Source of the DNA: Flavobacterium sp.
GTDB lineage: Bacteria > Bacteroidota > Bacteroidia > Flavobacteriales > Flavobacteriaceae
NCBI RefSeq assembly: GCF_035195345.1
Contig: NZ_CP136574.1
Coordinates: forward strand, 1,975,871 to 2,039,870
DNA length: 64,000 nt
Direction: 5' to 3'
Shown here: positions 26,703 to 35,735 of the stretch, one piece after another
Numbering within the stretch: the first letter of the stretch is position 1
Layout: every line of letters begins with the position of its first letter
Position numbers and translations under genes: made by a program
The notes under the pieces: generated by a model
Database searches by the model: none
Told to the model about the DNA's origin: nothing
What the model saw: the letters and a program-made list of their open reading frames with translations, nothing else

Positions 26703-26710
26703 TAAGTTTG
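26703..26710 (+). promoter_or_regulatory. -7 box (TAAGTTTG) for nrdB-nrdA
   Basis: Perfect TAnnTTTG, 89 bases before the nrdB start; the nearest TTTG upstream (26675-26678) has a long 24-base spacer. It predicts a leader of roughly 80 bases. No NrdR box was recognised. Confidence 0.45.
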
Positions 26711-26799
26711 CCTTTCTTTTCTCGTTTCAAATGACAAACTTTGTAATCCCCAAATGAGTAAAATTAACCAATCATTAACATTTTTAAAATCAAATAGCT

Positions 26800-27777
26800 A
26801 TGGCTGTAGTGGAACCTATTTTGCAAGAAAATAAAGATCGATTTGTAATCTTTCCTATCAAACATCAAGATATCTGGGAATGGTACAAAAAACAAGAAGC
26901 ATGTATTTGGACAGCAGAAGAAATAGATTTACATACCGATTTAAATGATTGGAATAATAAATTAAGTGCTGATGAAAAATATTTCATTAAACACATTTTA
27001 GCCTTTTTTGCGGCGTCTGACGGGATTGTAAACGAGAATTTAGCTGAAAACTTCGTAAGTGAAGTGCAATATCCTGAAGCTAAATTTTTCTACGGATTCC
27101 AATTAATGATGGAAAATATTCACAGTGAAACGTATTCGTTATTAATTGATACGTATGTGAAAGATGAAGCAGAAAAACATCAGTTGTTTCATGCGATTGA
27201 AACTTTCCCAGCAATTAAAGAAAAAGCAGAATGGGCATTGAAATGGATTGAATCACCAAGTTTTGCAGAGCGTTTAATTGCTTTTGCAGCTGTGGAAGGG
27301 ATTTTCTTCTCAGGTTCGTTTTGTTCGATTTATTGGTTGAAAAAACGTGGGTTAATGCCAGGGCTAACGTTTTCTAACGAATTAATTTCACGTGATGAAG
27401 GAATGCATTGTGATTTCGCTGTGCATTTACACACACATCATATCGTAAACAAAGTGCCAAAAGCAAGAATTACAGAAATTTTAACCAACGCTTTAGATAT
27501 TGAAAGAAAATTCATTACAGAATCATTGCCAGTTAGTTTGATTGGAATGAATGCCACTTTAATGACTCAATATTTAGAGTTTGTAACCGATAGATTATTG
27601 GTGGAATTAGGTTGTGACAGAGTGTATAATTCGTCAAACCCATTTGATTTTATGGATATGATATCTTTACAAGGAAAAACAAATTTCTTTGAAAAGCGTG
27701 TTGGAGAATACCAAAAAGCAGGAGTAATGAATTCAGATTCAGAAGCAAGCAAAATTAGCTTCGACGCTGATTTCTAA
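26800..27777 (+). CDS. nrdB: Class Ia ribonucleotide reductase, small (beta) subunit
   Basis: 325 residues. The ferritin-like core carries iron ligands and the radical site in LMMENIHSETYSLLID: E105, H108 and radical Tyr Y112. Later ligands lie in AAVEGIFFSGSF and SRDEGMHCDFAVHLH. The C-terminus (SEASKISFDADF) is the tail that docks on NrdA. It generates the tyrosyl radical for reduction of ribonucleoside diphosphates to deoxy forms. The Tyr is present, so this is not a radical-lacking class Ic type. nrdA follows after 115 bases. No N-terminal ATP-cone is attached. Confidence 0.96.
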   Translation: MAVVEPILQENKDRFVIFPIKHQDIWEWYKKQEACIWTAEEIDLHTDLNDWNNKLSADEKYFIKHILAFFAASDGIVNENLAENFVSEVQYPEAKFFYGFQLMMENIHSETYSLLIDTYVKDEAEKHQLFHAIETFPAIKEKAEWALKWIESPSFAERLIAFAAVEGIFFSGSFCSIYWLKKRGLMPGLTFSNELISRDEGMHCDFAVHLHTHHIVNKVPKARITEILTNALDIERKFITESLPVSLIGMNATLMTQYLEFVTDRLLVELGCDRVYNSSNPFDFMDMISLQGKTNFFEKRVGEYQKAGVMNSDSEASKISFDADF

Positions 27778-27796
27778 AAAAATAAAAAATTTGTTG

Positions 27797-27826
27797 AGTG
27801 CTATAAAATGTCGGGAGACTCGCACT
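27797..27826 (+). other. Possible structured element between nrdB and nrdA
   Basis: AGTGC (27797-27801) pairs with GCACT (27822-27826) around an inner GTC-GGGA-GAC tetraloop helix (27810-27819). The fold is weak, without a T run, and might modulate nrdA translation or mRNA processing. Confidence 0.3.
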
Positions 27827-27892
27827 TGAATTTATTTAATACTAACCGAAGGCAGGGAAGGGATTGTCTGTTTTCAAAATTTTAAAAAGCTT

Positions 27893-30328
27893 ATGTATGT
27901 AGTAAAAAGAGATGGCCATAAGGAGCCAGTAATGTTTGACAAAATCACGGACAGAATTAAAAAACTATGTTATGGATTAAATGACATGGTAGACGCTGTT
28001 AAAGTGGCAATGCGTGTAATTGAAGGATTATATGACGGTGTTACCACTTCAGAATTAGATAATTTAGCAGCAGAAACCGCAGCTTCCATGACGGTTACAC
28101 ACCCAGATTATGCCCAACTAGCGGCTCGAATTGCAATTTCTAACCTACATAAAAACACCAACAAATCATTCTCGGAAACGATGAGTGAAATGTATCATTA
28201 TGTAAATCCAAGAACCAATCAGGCAGCTCCTTTGCTTTCTGATGAGGTGTATGAAGTAATAAAAGAAAATGCAGAATTTTTAAATTCGCATATTATATAT
28301 AACCGTGATTTTAACTACGATTATTTTGGTTTCAAAACCTTAGAACGCTCGTATTTATTAAGAATTAACGGAAAAATTGTAGAACGTCCACAACAAATGT
28401 TAATGCGTGTGGCAGTTGGAATACATTTGAACGACCTTGAATCTGTAATTGAAACGTACGAATTAATGTCGAAAAAGTTCTTTACACATGCTACTCCAAC
28501 ATTATTCAACGCAGGAACTCCAAAACCTCAAATGTCATCTTGTTTCTTGTTAACAATGAAAGATGATAGTATTGATGGAATTTATGATACCTTAAAACAA
28601 ACTGCAAAAATTTCGCAATCAGCGGGAGGAATTGGTTTAGCAATTCACAATGTTCGTGCAACAGGTTCATACATTCGTGGTACTAACGGAACATCAAACG
28701 GAATTGTTCCAATGTTACGTGTTTTCAACGATACAGCTCGTTACGTAGATCAAGGTGGAGGAAAACGTAAAGGAAGTTTCGCTATTTATTTAGAAACGTG
28801 GCATGCGGATATTTTCGAATTCTTAGATTTGAAAAAGAATACAGGAAAAGAAGAAATGCGTGCTAGAGATTTATTCTTCGCCATGTGGACTTCTGACTTA
28901 TTCATGAAACGCGTAGAAGAAGATACAACTTGGACATTAATGTGTCCAAACGAATGTCCTGGTTTAGACGAAGTTTATGGCGATGAATTTGAAGCTTTAT
29001 ATTTATCATACGAAGCACAAGGAAAAGGAAGAAAAACAATCAGAGCAAGAGAGCTTTGGGAAAAAATACTTGAATCTCAAATTGAGACAGGAACACCTTA
29101 CATGTTGTACAAAGATGCAGCGAACAGAAAATCGAACCAAAAGAATTTAGGAACTATTCGTTCGTCTAATTTATGTACTGAAATCATGGAGTATACTTCT
29201 CCAGATGAAATTGCAGTATGTAACTTAGCTTCTATTTCGTTACCAATGTTTGTTGAAAATGGAGCGTTTAATCACGAATTGTTATATAATGTTACAAAAC
29301 GTGTTACACGTAATTTAAATAAGGTAATCGATAGAAATTACTATCCAGTGGTTGAAGCAGAAAATTCAAATATGCGTCACCGTCCAATTGGATTAGGAGT
29401 ACAAGGTTTAGCAGATGCTTTTATCTTGTTGAGAATGCCTTTTACGAGTGATGAAGCTAAAAAACTGAATCAAGAAATTTTTGAAACCTTATATTTTGCA
29501 GCCGTAACCGCTTCTATGGAAATGGCTAAAGAAGAAGGAGCTTATTCAACTTTTGAAGGTTCGCCAATTTCAAAAGGAGAATTCCAACACAATCTTTGGA
29601 ACATCAAAGACGAAGAACTTTCTGGTCGTTGGGATTGGGCAAGTTTAAGAAAAGAAGTAACAGCAAATGGAGTGAGAAACTCATTGTTAGTAGCGCCAAT
29701 GCCAACTGCTTCAACATCTCAAATTTTAGGAAACAACGAAGCTTTTGAACCGTATACTTCAAATATTTATACACGTCGTGTATTGTCTGGAGAATTCATC
29801 GTAGTAAACAAACATTTATTGAATGATTTAGTAGAAAGAGGTTTGTGGAACGAAACATTGAAGCAAGAAATTATGCGTCACAATGGTTCTGTTCAAAACA
29901 TTGAAAGAATTCCGCAAGATTTAAAAGAATTATACAAAACCGTTTGGGAAATGTCAATGAAAGACATCATCGATATGAGCCGTCAAAGAGGCTATTTTAT
30001 TGACCAATCGCAATCGTTGAACTTGTTTATGCAAGATGCAAATTATGCCAAATTAACGTCAATGCATTTTTACGCTTGGAAATCAGGTTTAAAAACGGGA
30101 ATGTACTATTTAAGAACAAAATCTGCGGTGGATGCTATTAAGTTTACTTTAAATAACGATAAAGCAGCAGCTCCAATCGAAGTAAAAGAGCCACAAGTTG
30201 AAGTTAAAAAGGTAGAAGCTATTGCAGTTTTAGAAGAACCAGCAGAAATGACAGCTGAAGAATACAGAGCAATGATCGAAATGGCGAGAAACGCTGGTCC
30301 AGAAGATTGTGAAATGTGTGGTTCTTAA
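27893..30328 (+). CDS. nrdA: Ribonucleoside-diphosphate reductase, large (alpha) subunit
   Basis: 811 residues. An ATP-cone allosteric domain (YVVKRDGHKEPVMFDKITDR) occupies about residues 1-90. The catalytic barrel has SSCFLLTMKDDSIDGIYDTL, SAGGIGLAIHNVRATGS and the active-site loop SSNLCTEIMEY with the Asn-Cys-Glu triad. PMPTASTSQILGNNEAFEPY is present further on. The C-terminal shuttle pair is C806-x-x-C809 (EDCEMCGS). A linker of about 50 residues (VEVKEPQVEVKKVEAI) precedes it. It reduces NDPs to dNDPs with NrdB and is regulated by ATP/dATP through the cone. A terminator follows at 30363-30391. Confidence 0.97.
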   Translation: MYVVKRDGHKEPVMFDKITDRIKKLCYGLNDMVDAVKVAMRVIEGLYDGVTTSELDNLAAETAASMTVTHPDYAQLAARIAISNLHKNTNKSFSETMSEMYHYVNPRTNQAAPLLSDEVYEVIKENAEFLNSHIIYNRDFNYDYFGFKTLERSYLLRINGKIVERPQQMLMRVAVGIHLNDLESVIETYELMSKKFFTHATPTLFNAGTPKPQMSSCFLLTMKDDSIDGIYDTLKQTAKISQSAGGIGLAIHNVRATGSYIRGTNGTSNGIVPMLRVFNDTARYVDQGGGKRKGSFAIYLETWHADIFEFLDLKKNTGKEEMRARDLFFAMWTSDLFMKRVEEDTTWTLMCPNECPGLDEVYGDEFEALYLSYEAQGKGRKTIRARELWEKILESQIETGTPYMLYKDAANRKSNQKNLGTIRSSNLCTEIMEYTSPDEIAVCNLASISLPMFVENGAFNHELLYNVTKRVTRNLNKVIDRNYYPVVEAENSNMRHRPIGLGVQGLADAFILLRMPFTSDEAKKLNQEIFETLYFAAVTASMEMAKEEGAYSTFEGSPISKGEFQHNLWNIKDEELSGRWDWASLRKEVTANGVRNSLLVAPMPTASTSQILGNNEAFEPYTSNIYTRRVLSGEFIVVNKHLLNDLVERGLWNETLKQEIMRHNGSVQNIERIPQDLKELYKTVWEMSMKDIIDMSRQRGYFIDQSQSLNLFMQDANYAKLTSMHFYAWKSGLKTGMYYLRTKSAVDAIKFTLNNDKAAAPIEVKEPQVEVKKVEAIAVLEEPAEMTAEEYRAMIEMARNAGPEDCEMCGS

Positions 30329-30362
30329 TTATAGAAAATTGAAGAAAGAAAATAGAATATAG

Positions 30363-30391
30363 AAAACAGCTGTCATTTGATGGCTGTTTTT
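30363..30391 (+). terminator. Terminator after nrdA
   Basis: AAAACAGC/GCTGTTTT stem with a partly paired 12-base loop, followed by TTTTTG and more T. Confidence 0.8.
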
Positions 30392-30417
30392 GTTTTTATA
30401 ATTACCAATTCAATTCG

Positions 30418-30425
30418 TACATTTG
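30418..30425 (+). promoter_or_regulatory. -7 box (TACATTTG) for the 74-residue protein
   Basis: Perfect TAnnTTTG, 16 bases before the ATG at 30442; a TTG at 30390-30392 in the terminator T run is the nearest -33 candidate with a 25-base spacer. Confidence 0.5.
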
Positions 30426-30441
30426 AAAAAAATAGAAAATT

Positions 30442-30666
30442 ATGTCAAAAGATAAAAAAGGCGTTCATACAGGAATCATTGAAAAAGACGCAGACGGAAA
30501 TTATTTCTGTGGCGAATATTTATTGGATTACCAATACACAGAAAAAAACTTCAAGTTAGGAGACGAAATCAATATCAAGTCGGTAATCGTGAATCCGAGC
30601 GATAAAAGTTACAATCAGTATCCAAAAAAATCAAGAAATTTCTTTTTGGCTAACGAAAAAGAATAA
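30442..30666 (+). CDS. Small soluble protein of unknown function, 74 residues
   Basis: Not recognised. The sequence is charged and probably beta-rich (HTGIIEKDADGNYFCGEYLLDY, KLGDEINIKSVIVNPSDKSY) with a Lys-rich end. It could be a small OB/SH3-like fold. It has its own -7 box and lies between nrdA and dgt, 41 bases before the latter, so co-transcription with dgt is likely. The overlapping frame from 30377 in another register is a shadow. A role in nucleotide metabolism is only suggested by position. Confidence 0.65.
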   Translation: MSKDKKGVHTGIIEKDADGNYFCGEYLLDYQYTEKNFKLGDEINIKSVIVNPSDKSYNQYPKKSRNFFLANEKE

Positions 30667-30707
30667 TCCTTAAAATCATAAATCCGCAATCTTTAATCTG
30701 AATTCAC

Positions 30708-32054
30708 ATGATGCAGTGGGAACAATTATTGTCTTTAAAAAGACAAGGCGACACTAGTAAACGGTTACGTAAAGAGCAAGACGACACTCGTTTAGGCTTT
30801 GAAGTAGATTATGACCGAATTATTTTTTCTGCCGCTTTTAGAAGTCTGCAAGATAAAACGCAAGTTATACCACTTTCAAAAACCGATTTCGTACACAACC
30901 GATTGACGCATAGTTTAGAGGTTTCGGTGGTGGGGCGTTCATTGGGGCGTTTGGTAGGAAAGCAAATTATAGCTAACTATCCGCATTTACAAGAAGTACA
31001 CGGCTATCAACCTAATGATTTTGGAGCGATTGTAGCAGCAGCAGCATTATCACACGATATTGGAAACCCACCTTTCGGACATTCGGGAGAAAAAGCCATT
31101 GGCGAATATTTCAAAACAGGCAACGGATTACAATACAAAGACCAATTAACCGAAAAGCAATGGCAAGATTTAATCGATTTTGAAGGAAATGCGAATGGTT
31201 TTTCAGTTTTAGCTGCTTCTCGTGAAGGAATTGATGGCGGTTTACGAATTTCGTATGCTACTTTAGGTGCTTTTATGAAATACCCAAAAGAGAGTTTACC
31301 CAAAAAACCTACCCAAAAAATTTGTGACAAGAAATACGGTTTTTTTCAATCCGATAAGGCTTTTTTTGTTGAGGTTGCCAATGAATTAGGTTTGATTCCA
31401 AATAAACATGGAAATGATATTGGTTTTGAGCGTCATCCTTTAGCGTATTTAGTTGAAGCAGCAGATGATATTTGCTACACAATAATTGATTTTGAAGATG
31501 GAATTAACTTATGTTTAATTTCAGAAGAATATGCCTTAGAATACCTAATCAAATTAGTTAAAAACGGAATCGATACCAAAAAATACAACGAACTATTAAC
31601 GAAAGAAGATAGAATTAGTTATTTACGTGCTTTAGCTATTGGAAGTTTAATCAATGATGCAGTTGCTGTTTTTATGGAAAATGAAAAAGCTATTTTAGCA
31701 GGAGAATTTCCATTCGCATTGATGGATAAAAGCCAGTACAAGGCACAAATGAACGACATTATCCAGATTAGTGTTAAAAACGTATACCAAAGCAGAGAAG
31801 TTATTCAAAAAGAAGTGATGGGGTATAAGATTATTAATAATTTATTGGATGGATTTTGCACGGCTTACAATAAAAAAGAGAACGGCACGGCATCTAATTA
31901 TGATGAATTGTTGCTAAAATTATTGCCAGAGCGTTTTCAGTTTCAAAAGAAAAATCTTTACGATAGATTGTTACATATTTGCCATTTTGTATCACTTCTA
32001 ACGGATGGTAAAGCGTTGGAATTATACAAAACAATTCAAGCAAACAAAAGTTAA
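30708..32054 (+). CDS. dgt: Deoxyguanosinetriphosphate triphosphohydrolase
   Basis: 448 residues; ATG at 30708 or 30711. The HD-domain metal motif is split as in dGTPases: VHNRLTHSLEVSVVGRSLG supplies the first His and ALSHDIGNPPFGHSGEKAI supplies HD and the following His. LVEAADDICYTIIDFEDGI gives the last Asp. The N-terminal RTPFERDYDR-like segment appears as DYDRIIFSAAFRSLQDKTQV. It hydrolyses dGTP to deoxyguanosine and triphosphate, and related enzymes act on other dNTPs. Placed after nrdB-nrdA and the 74-residue protein, it completes a make-and-break module for deoxynucleotides. Related enzymes also defend against phage by dNTP depletion; nothing here distinguishes that role. Confidence 0.93.
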   Translation: MMQWEQLLSLKRQGDTSKRLRKEQDDTRLGFEVDYDRIIFSAAFRSLQDKTQVIPLSKTDFVHNRLTHSLEVSVVGRSLGRLVGKQIIANYPHLQEVHGYQPNDFGAIVAAAALSHDIGNPPFGHSGEKAIGEYFKTGNGLQYKDQLTEKQWQDLIDFEGNANGFSVLAASREGIDGGLRISYATLGAFMKYPKESLPKKPTQKICDKKYGFFQSDKAFFVEVANELGLIPNKHGNDIGFERHPLAYLVEAADDICYTIIDFEDGINLCLISEEYALEYLIKLVKNGIDTKKYNELLTKEDRISYLRALAIGSLINDAVAVFMENEKAILAGEFPFALMDKSQYKAQMNDIIQISVKNVYQSREVIQKEVMGYKIINNLLDGFCTAYNKKENGTASNYDELLLKLLPERFQFQKKNLYDRLLHICHFVSLLTDGKALELYKTIQANKS

Positions 32055-32077
32055 ATGTGTAAATAAATTGTTAATTA

Positions 32078-32108
32078 TTTTGAAAATTAGTGTAAAATGC
32101 TAATTTTG
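32078..32108 (+). promoter_or_regulatory. Bacteroidota promoter for 1097-residue T9SS protein
   Basis: TTTTG at 32078-32082, 18-base spacer, TAATTTTG at 32101-32108, 30 bases before the ATG at 32139. Confidence 0.65.
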
Positions 32109-32138
32109 TTATAATTAAGATAAAATTAACCCCAAAAC

Positions 32139-35100
32139 ATGAAAAAAAAATTACTTTTTTTAATTAGTGCTTTGTTTGTTTTTACATTAAATTTTGGTCA
32201 GTCAAATGCTCCAAAAAAAGAATCTAAAACAAATAAATCTACTACTGTAGCTGTAAATAAGCCTTTGACTAAAAAGCAGGCAAAGTCGGCTCGAAAAAAA
32301 CATGCTAAAAATTTAGCAAACTCGCCTTACAAAAAGTCTTTGACCTTGTCTAAGAAAGAAAGAAAGGCGCTTGGAATTCCTCCTAAGAAATATTACGAAA
32401 TGGAGTGGGAATTAACTATGGATCCACTTACAGGTAAACCTACACCTGAAAAATTAATTCAAGTTAGAGAACAATTACAAAGAGAAAGGCAGCAAGCTTT
32501 AGCGGTTGTTAGAGTTCCTGGGGATGCTTCTAATAACAATTGGATTGAAAGAGGCCCAAATAATGTTGGAGGTAGAGTTAGAGCTATTATGTTTGACCCT
32601 AATGATGCAACTTACAAGCGAGTTTTTGCTGGTGGAGTAAGTGGTGGTTTGTGGGTAAATAACGATATCACAACAAATACAGCTTGGACAAGAGTAAATG
32701 TTCCTGAAAATTTATCTGTTTCAGCTATAACTTATGATCCAAATAACACGAATATTTTTTATTTAGGAACTGGTGAGTCTTATGTTGGTGGTGATGTAAA
32801 TGGAGATGGTGTTTGGAAATCAACAAATGGAGGAACCACATGGAATAAGGTGTTTGGTGGTATAACTGGTCCTACAACTTTTCAGTCTGCTGCAGATTTA
32901 ACTATTAATAGTCCTTCAAATGTAGCTGGAAATTACGCTTGTTATCCAACTACTGCTTTTGGTTTAAATCCTGTTACGCCTATTACTGCAAATGTGGTTT
33001 TAGCAACAGATGCTACATCTCCAATTTATGATGCATGTCAATCTTCAACAGTAGGTGCAACTTTAACAAATGCCGCAGCTTTAAATGGCAAGATTGCTTT
33101 AATCAGAAGAGGTTCGTGTCCGTTTGTTTTAAAAGTTAAAGCGGCTCAAAATGCAGGTGCTGTAGGTGTAATTATGATGAATAATGTTGCAGGAACACCG
33201 GTTGCAATGGGTGGTGATGACCCAACCATTACAATTCCTTCAATAATGATATCTATGCAAGATGGAGATTTATTAGAAGCTGCTGTTTTAGCAGGAACTG
33301 TTTCAGGTACTATTAATCCTGTTGTTGCTGGTGCTTTTACGGGTAATTTAGTTCCGGGTCAACAACATATTAATGATATTAAAGTAAGAAATAATGGTGG
33401 CGTGTCTGAAATTTATGTTGCGGTAGGAGATACTTTCTACAGTGCAGCTAATCAAGCAACATATTTAGGAGGACCAGCATTCGGATTGTATAAATCTGTT
33501 GACGGAGGAGCCAATTGGAATTTATTGACATTACCTTTAACAGTTGATAGAAATAAAACTTGTCCAAATGATATTGAAATTAGTCCAGATAATACTATAT
33601 GGGTCGCAACTACTAATAGTTTGGTTTATGGTGATGGGGGAGGAAGAATTTTATCATCTACAAATGGTACAACTTTTACTACGCGTCATACAGTTCCTTC
33701 TGGAAAAAGAACTCAAATAGCAGTATCGTCTACAAATGCTAATAAAGTTTATGTTTTATCAGAAGATTCTACTAATGGTGAAGCAAATATTTATTTAACA
33801 ACTAATGGTTTTACTAGTGTAATAACATTATCAGAACCTGCAGCTATTCATGGAACTAGCGCAACTGATTTTTGTCGTGGACAAGCATTTTATGATTTGA
33901 CAATTGCTGTCGATCCTACAAATGACGCCATAGTGTACATTGGGGGTATTGATATTCACCGCTCCATAAATAGTGGTTCAACTTGGCAAACGATTTCAAA
34001 ATGGTCCTCTAATTATTTAACTGATGTTTCTTTAGTACATGCAGATCAACACGCAATTGCGTTTAGACCAGGAAATAGTAATCAAGCTATTTTTGGACAT
34101 GATGGAGGAGTTAGTTTTGCGTCAAGTTTATCAACAGCATCGAGCTCAACAAATGCAATTGCTACGAGAGTAAATGGATTAAATATTACACAGTTTTACA
34201 GTGTTGGTGTCGCTCCAAATCAGGCTATAAGCGGCTTAGCTGCTGAATATTTTGCTGCAGGTGCTCAGGATAATGGGACACAATATTTTGCAGCGCCAAC
34301 GGCTGGAGTAAATTCAAGTACACAATCACAAGGAGGAGATGGCGCTTATACACTATTTGATCAAGGAAATGATAAATATTATATATCAAATTATGTATAT
34401 AATGAAAGTATAAATCTTAGAGCATTGCCAGGTTCGTCCGTTTCTTCTAGGGCTATTGATAATGATACGGATTTAAATAATGGAGCTTTTATTGCGCCAA
34501 TGGTGTTAGATTCAAACCTAGATATTTTATATTCTGATTATACAACATCTGCGGGTGTTTATCAAATAAGAAGATATTCAAATATAAAAGGGCCAGGTTT
34601 GGTTTCTAGAATTGAATTAACAAACGCATTATTAACTGCTTCGCCAACTGCTTTTGCGGTTTCTCCTTACACTACCGCTTCTACAACTTTATTAGTAGGA
34701 ACTCGTTTAGGAAAATTATTAAGAGTTACTACGGCAAATGCAACTGCTGCATGGACTGAGATTACTGGGCCTTCTTTTGTGGGAAGTATTTCGGATATTG
34801 AGTATGGAGCATCAAATAACGAAATTTTTGTAACGATGCATAACTATAATGTAGTTAGTATTTGGTATACAAAAGATGGTGGAGTTACTTGGTTAAATAA
34901 AGAAGGTAATTTTCCAGATATTCCTGTTAAAGCAATTTTGCCAAATCCACTAAAAAATGTTGGAGGTTTTGCTACTGAGGTTATTATTGGAACAGATTTA
35001 GGAATTTGGTATTGTAATAATTTTGATACAGCCTCTCCAACTTGGATTCAAGCTTATAATGGTATGAGTAACGTTAAAGTTACAGATTTAGATATGAGAA

Positions 35101-35432
35101 ATGACTACACGGTTTATGCAGCTACATACGGAAGAGGTTTGTTCTCGGGTTTGTTTACCAATACAACACTTTCATCTACTGATTTTTCTCTGTCTAGTAA
35201 CGTTAAAATCTATCCAAATCCTGCAACTGATTTAATAAATATTTCAGTTTCAAATTATGTTGGGGATTTAAAAGTAGAACTGTTTGATATAAACGGTAGA
35301 TTAGTAAATGTTAAAACGGTAGATTTTTCTGGTAATTATTCAATGGAGTTGAATAGTTTGAATTCAGGTGTGTATATTGTTAAATTAACAGGTGCCAATT
35401 TAAATTATTCAGAGAAGATAGTCCTTAATTAG
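32139..35432 (+). CDS. Secreted T9SS type A protein with PA domain and sialidase-like repeats
   Basis: 1097 residues. A signal peptide ends near residue 20 (FTLNFGQ). A very Lys-rich linker covers about 24-85. Sortilin/sialidase-like propeller repeats start at about 125 (WIERGPNNVGGRVRAIMFDP, GVWKSTNGGTTWNKVFGG, GLYKSVDGGANWNLL). A PA domain is inserted at about 255-395 (KIALIRRGSCPFVLKVKAAQNAGAVGV). Propeller repeats resume to about 1000, and a type A T9SS sorting domain ends the protein (KIYPNPATDLINISVS, GVYIVKLTG, SEKIVLN). Export to the surface or medium is expected. PA domains usually accompany peptidases or bind substrates; no protease catalytic motif was recognised here. Single gene with promoter and terminator. 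Confidence 0.88.
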   Translation: MKKKLLFLISALFVFTLNFGQSNAPKKESKTNKSTTVAVNKPLTKKQAKSARKKHAKNLANSPYKKSLTLSKKERKALGIPPKKYYEMEWELTMDPLTGKPTPEKLIQVREQLQRERQQALAVVRVPGDASNNNWIERGPNNVGGRVRAIMFDPNDATYKRVFAGGVSGGLWVNNDITTNTAWTRVNVPENLSVSAITYDPNNTNIFYLGTGESYVGGDVNGDGVWKSTNGGTTWNKVFGGITGPTTFQSAADLTINSPSNVAGNYACYPTTAFGLNPVTPITANVVLATDATSPIYDACQSSTVGATLTNAAALNGKIALIRRGSCPFVLKVKAAQNAGAVGVIMMNNVAGTPVAMGGDDPTITIPSIMISMQDGDLLEAAVLAGTVSGTINPVVAGAFTGNLVPGQQHINDIKVRNNGGVSEIYVAVGDTFYSAANQATYLGGPAFGLYKSVDGGANWNLLTLPLTVDRNKTCPNDIEISPDNTIWVATTNSLVYGDGGGRILSSTNGTTFTTRHTVPSGKRTQIAVSSTNANKVYVLSEDSTNGEANIYLTTNGFTSVITLSEPAAIHGTSATDFCRGQAFYDLTIAVDPTNDAIVYIGGIDIHRSINSGSTWQTISKWSSNYLTDVSLVHADQHAIAFRPGNSNQAIFGHDGGVSFASSLSTASSSTNAIATRVNGLNITQFYSVGVAPNQAISGLAAEYFAAGAQDNGTQYFAAPTAGVNSSTQSQGGDGAYTLFDQGNDKYYISNYVYNESINLRALPGSSVSSRAIDNDTDLNNGAFIAPMVLDSNLDILYSDYTTSAGVYQIRRYSNIKGPGLVSRIELTNALLTASPTAFAVSPYTTASTTLLVGTRLGKLLRVTTANATAAWTEITGPSFVGSISDIEYGASNNEIFVTMHNYNVVSIWYTKDGGVTWLNKEGNFPDIPVKAILPNPLKNVGGFATEVIIGTDLGIWYCNNFDTASPTWIQAYNGMSNVKVTDLDMRNDYTVYAATYGRGLFSGLFTNTTLSSTDFSLSSNVKIYPNPATDLINISVSNYVGDLKVELFDINGRLVNVKTVDFSGNYSMELNSLNSGVYIVKLTGANLNYSEKIVLN

Positions 35433-35735
35433 TTTTAATTAAAACTTTTTAATATTCTAGAAATTTGGACTAATTTATAATTAATTTTGACAATAATAAG
35501 TCCGATATTTTATCGGACTTATTTCTTTGAATTTGATTTTATACTAAAGTTAATACTATAAATAATTTCGATTTTTAATTATTCTATTTAATTTAAATTT
35601 TTACAATTAAAACAATTCAGATTTAGTATTCTAAAGAAATTATAAATAATTAGAATTTATTCAAATAATACAATTAAATTAAAACTGTATTTAATTTGAA
35701 AGTAAGTTTCTATGTTTAATGAGGATTAGCTAATG
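35433..35735. other. 303-bp very AT-rich spacer
   Basis: Between the convergent T9SS gene and serine hydrolase gene. Apart from the terminator at 35495-35527 I see nothing: no coding frame or further hairpin with GC pairs. Confidence 0.7.
35495..35527 (+). terminator. Terminator after the 1097-residue T9SS gene
   Basis: AATAAGTCCGATA-TTT-TATCGGACTTATT 13-bp stem followed by TCTTT. Confidence 0.75.

Noticed and set aside
26533..26799. NrdR-box or riboswitch upstream of nrdB
   Set aside because: Only a weak inverted TCAGTA/TACTGA pair with a long gap was found; no recognisable NrdR box or aptamer pattern.
30377..30559. 60-codon frame overlapping the 74-residue gene
   Set aside because: Out of frame with the gene at 30442-30666, begins in the nrdA terminator and overlaps the promoter.
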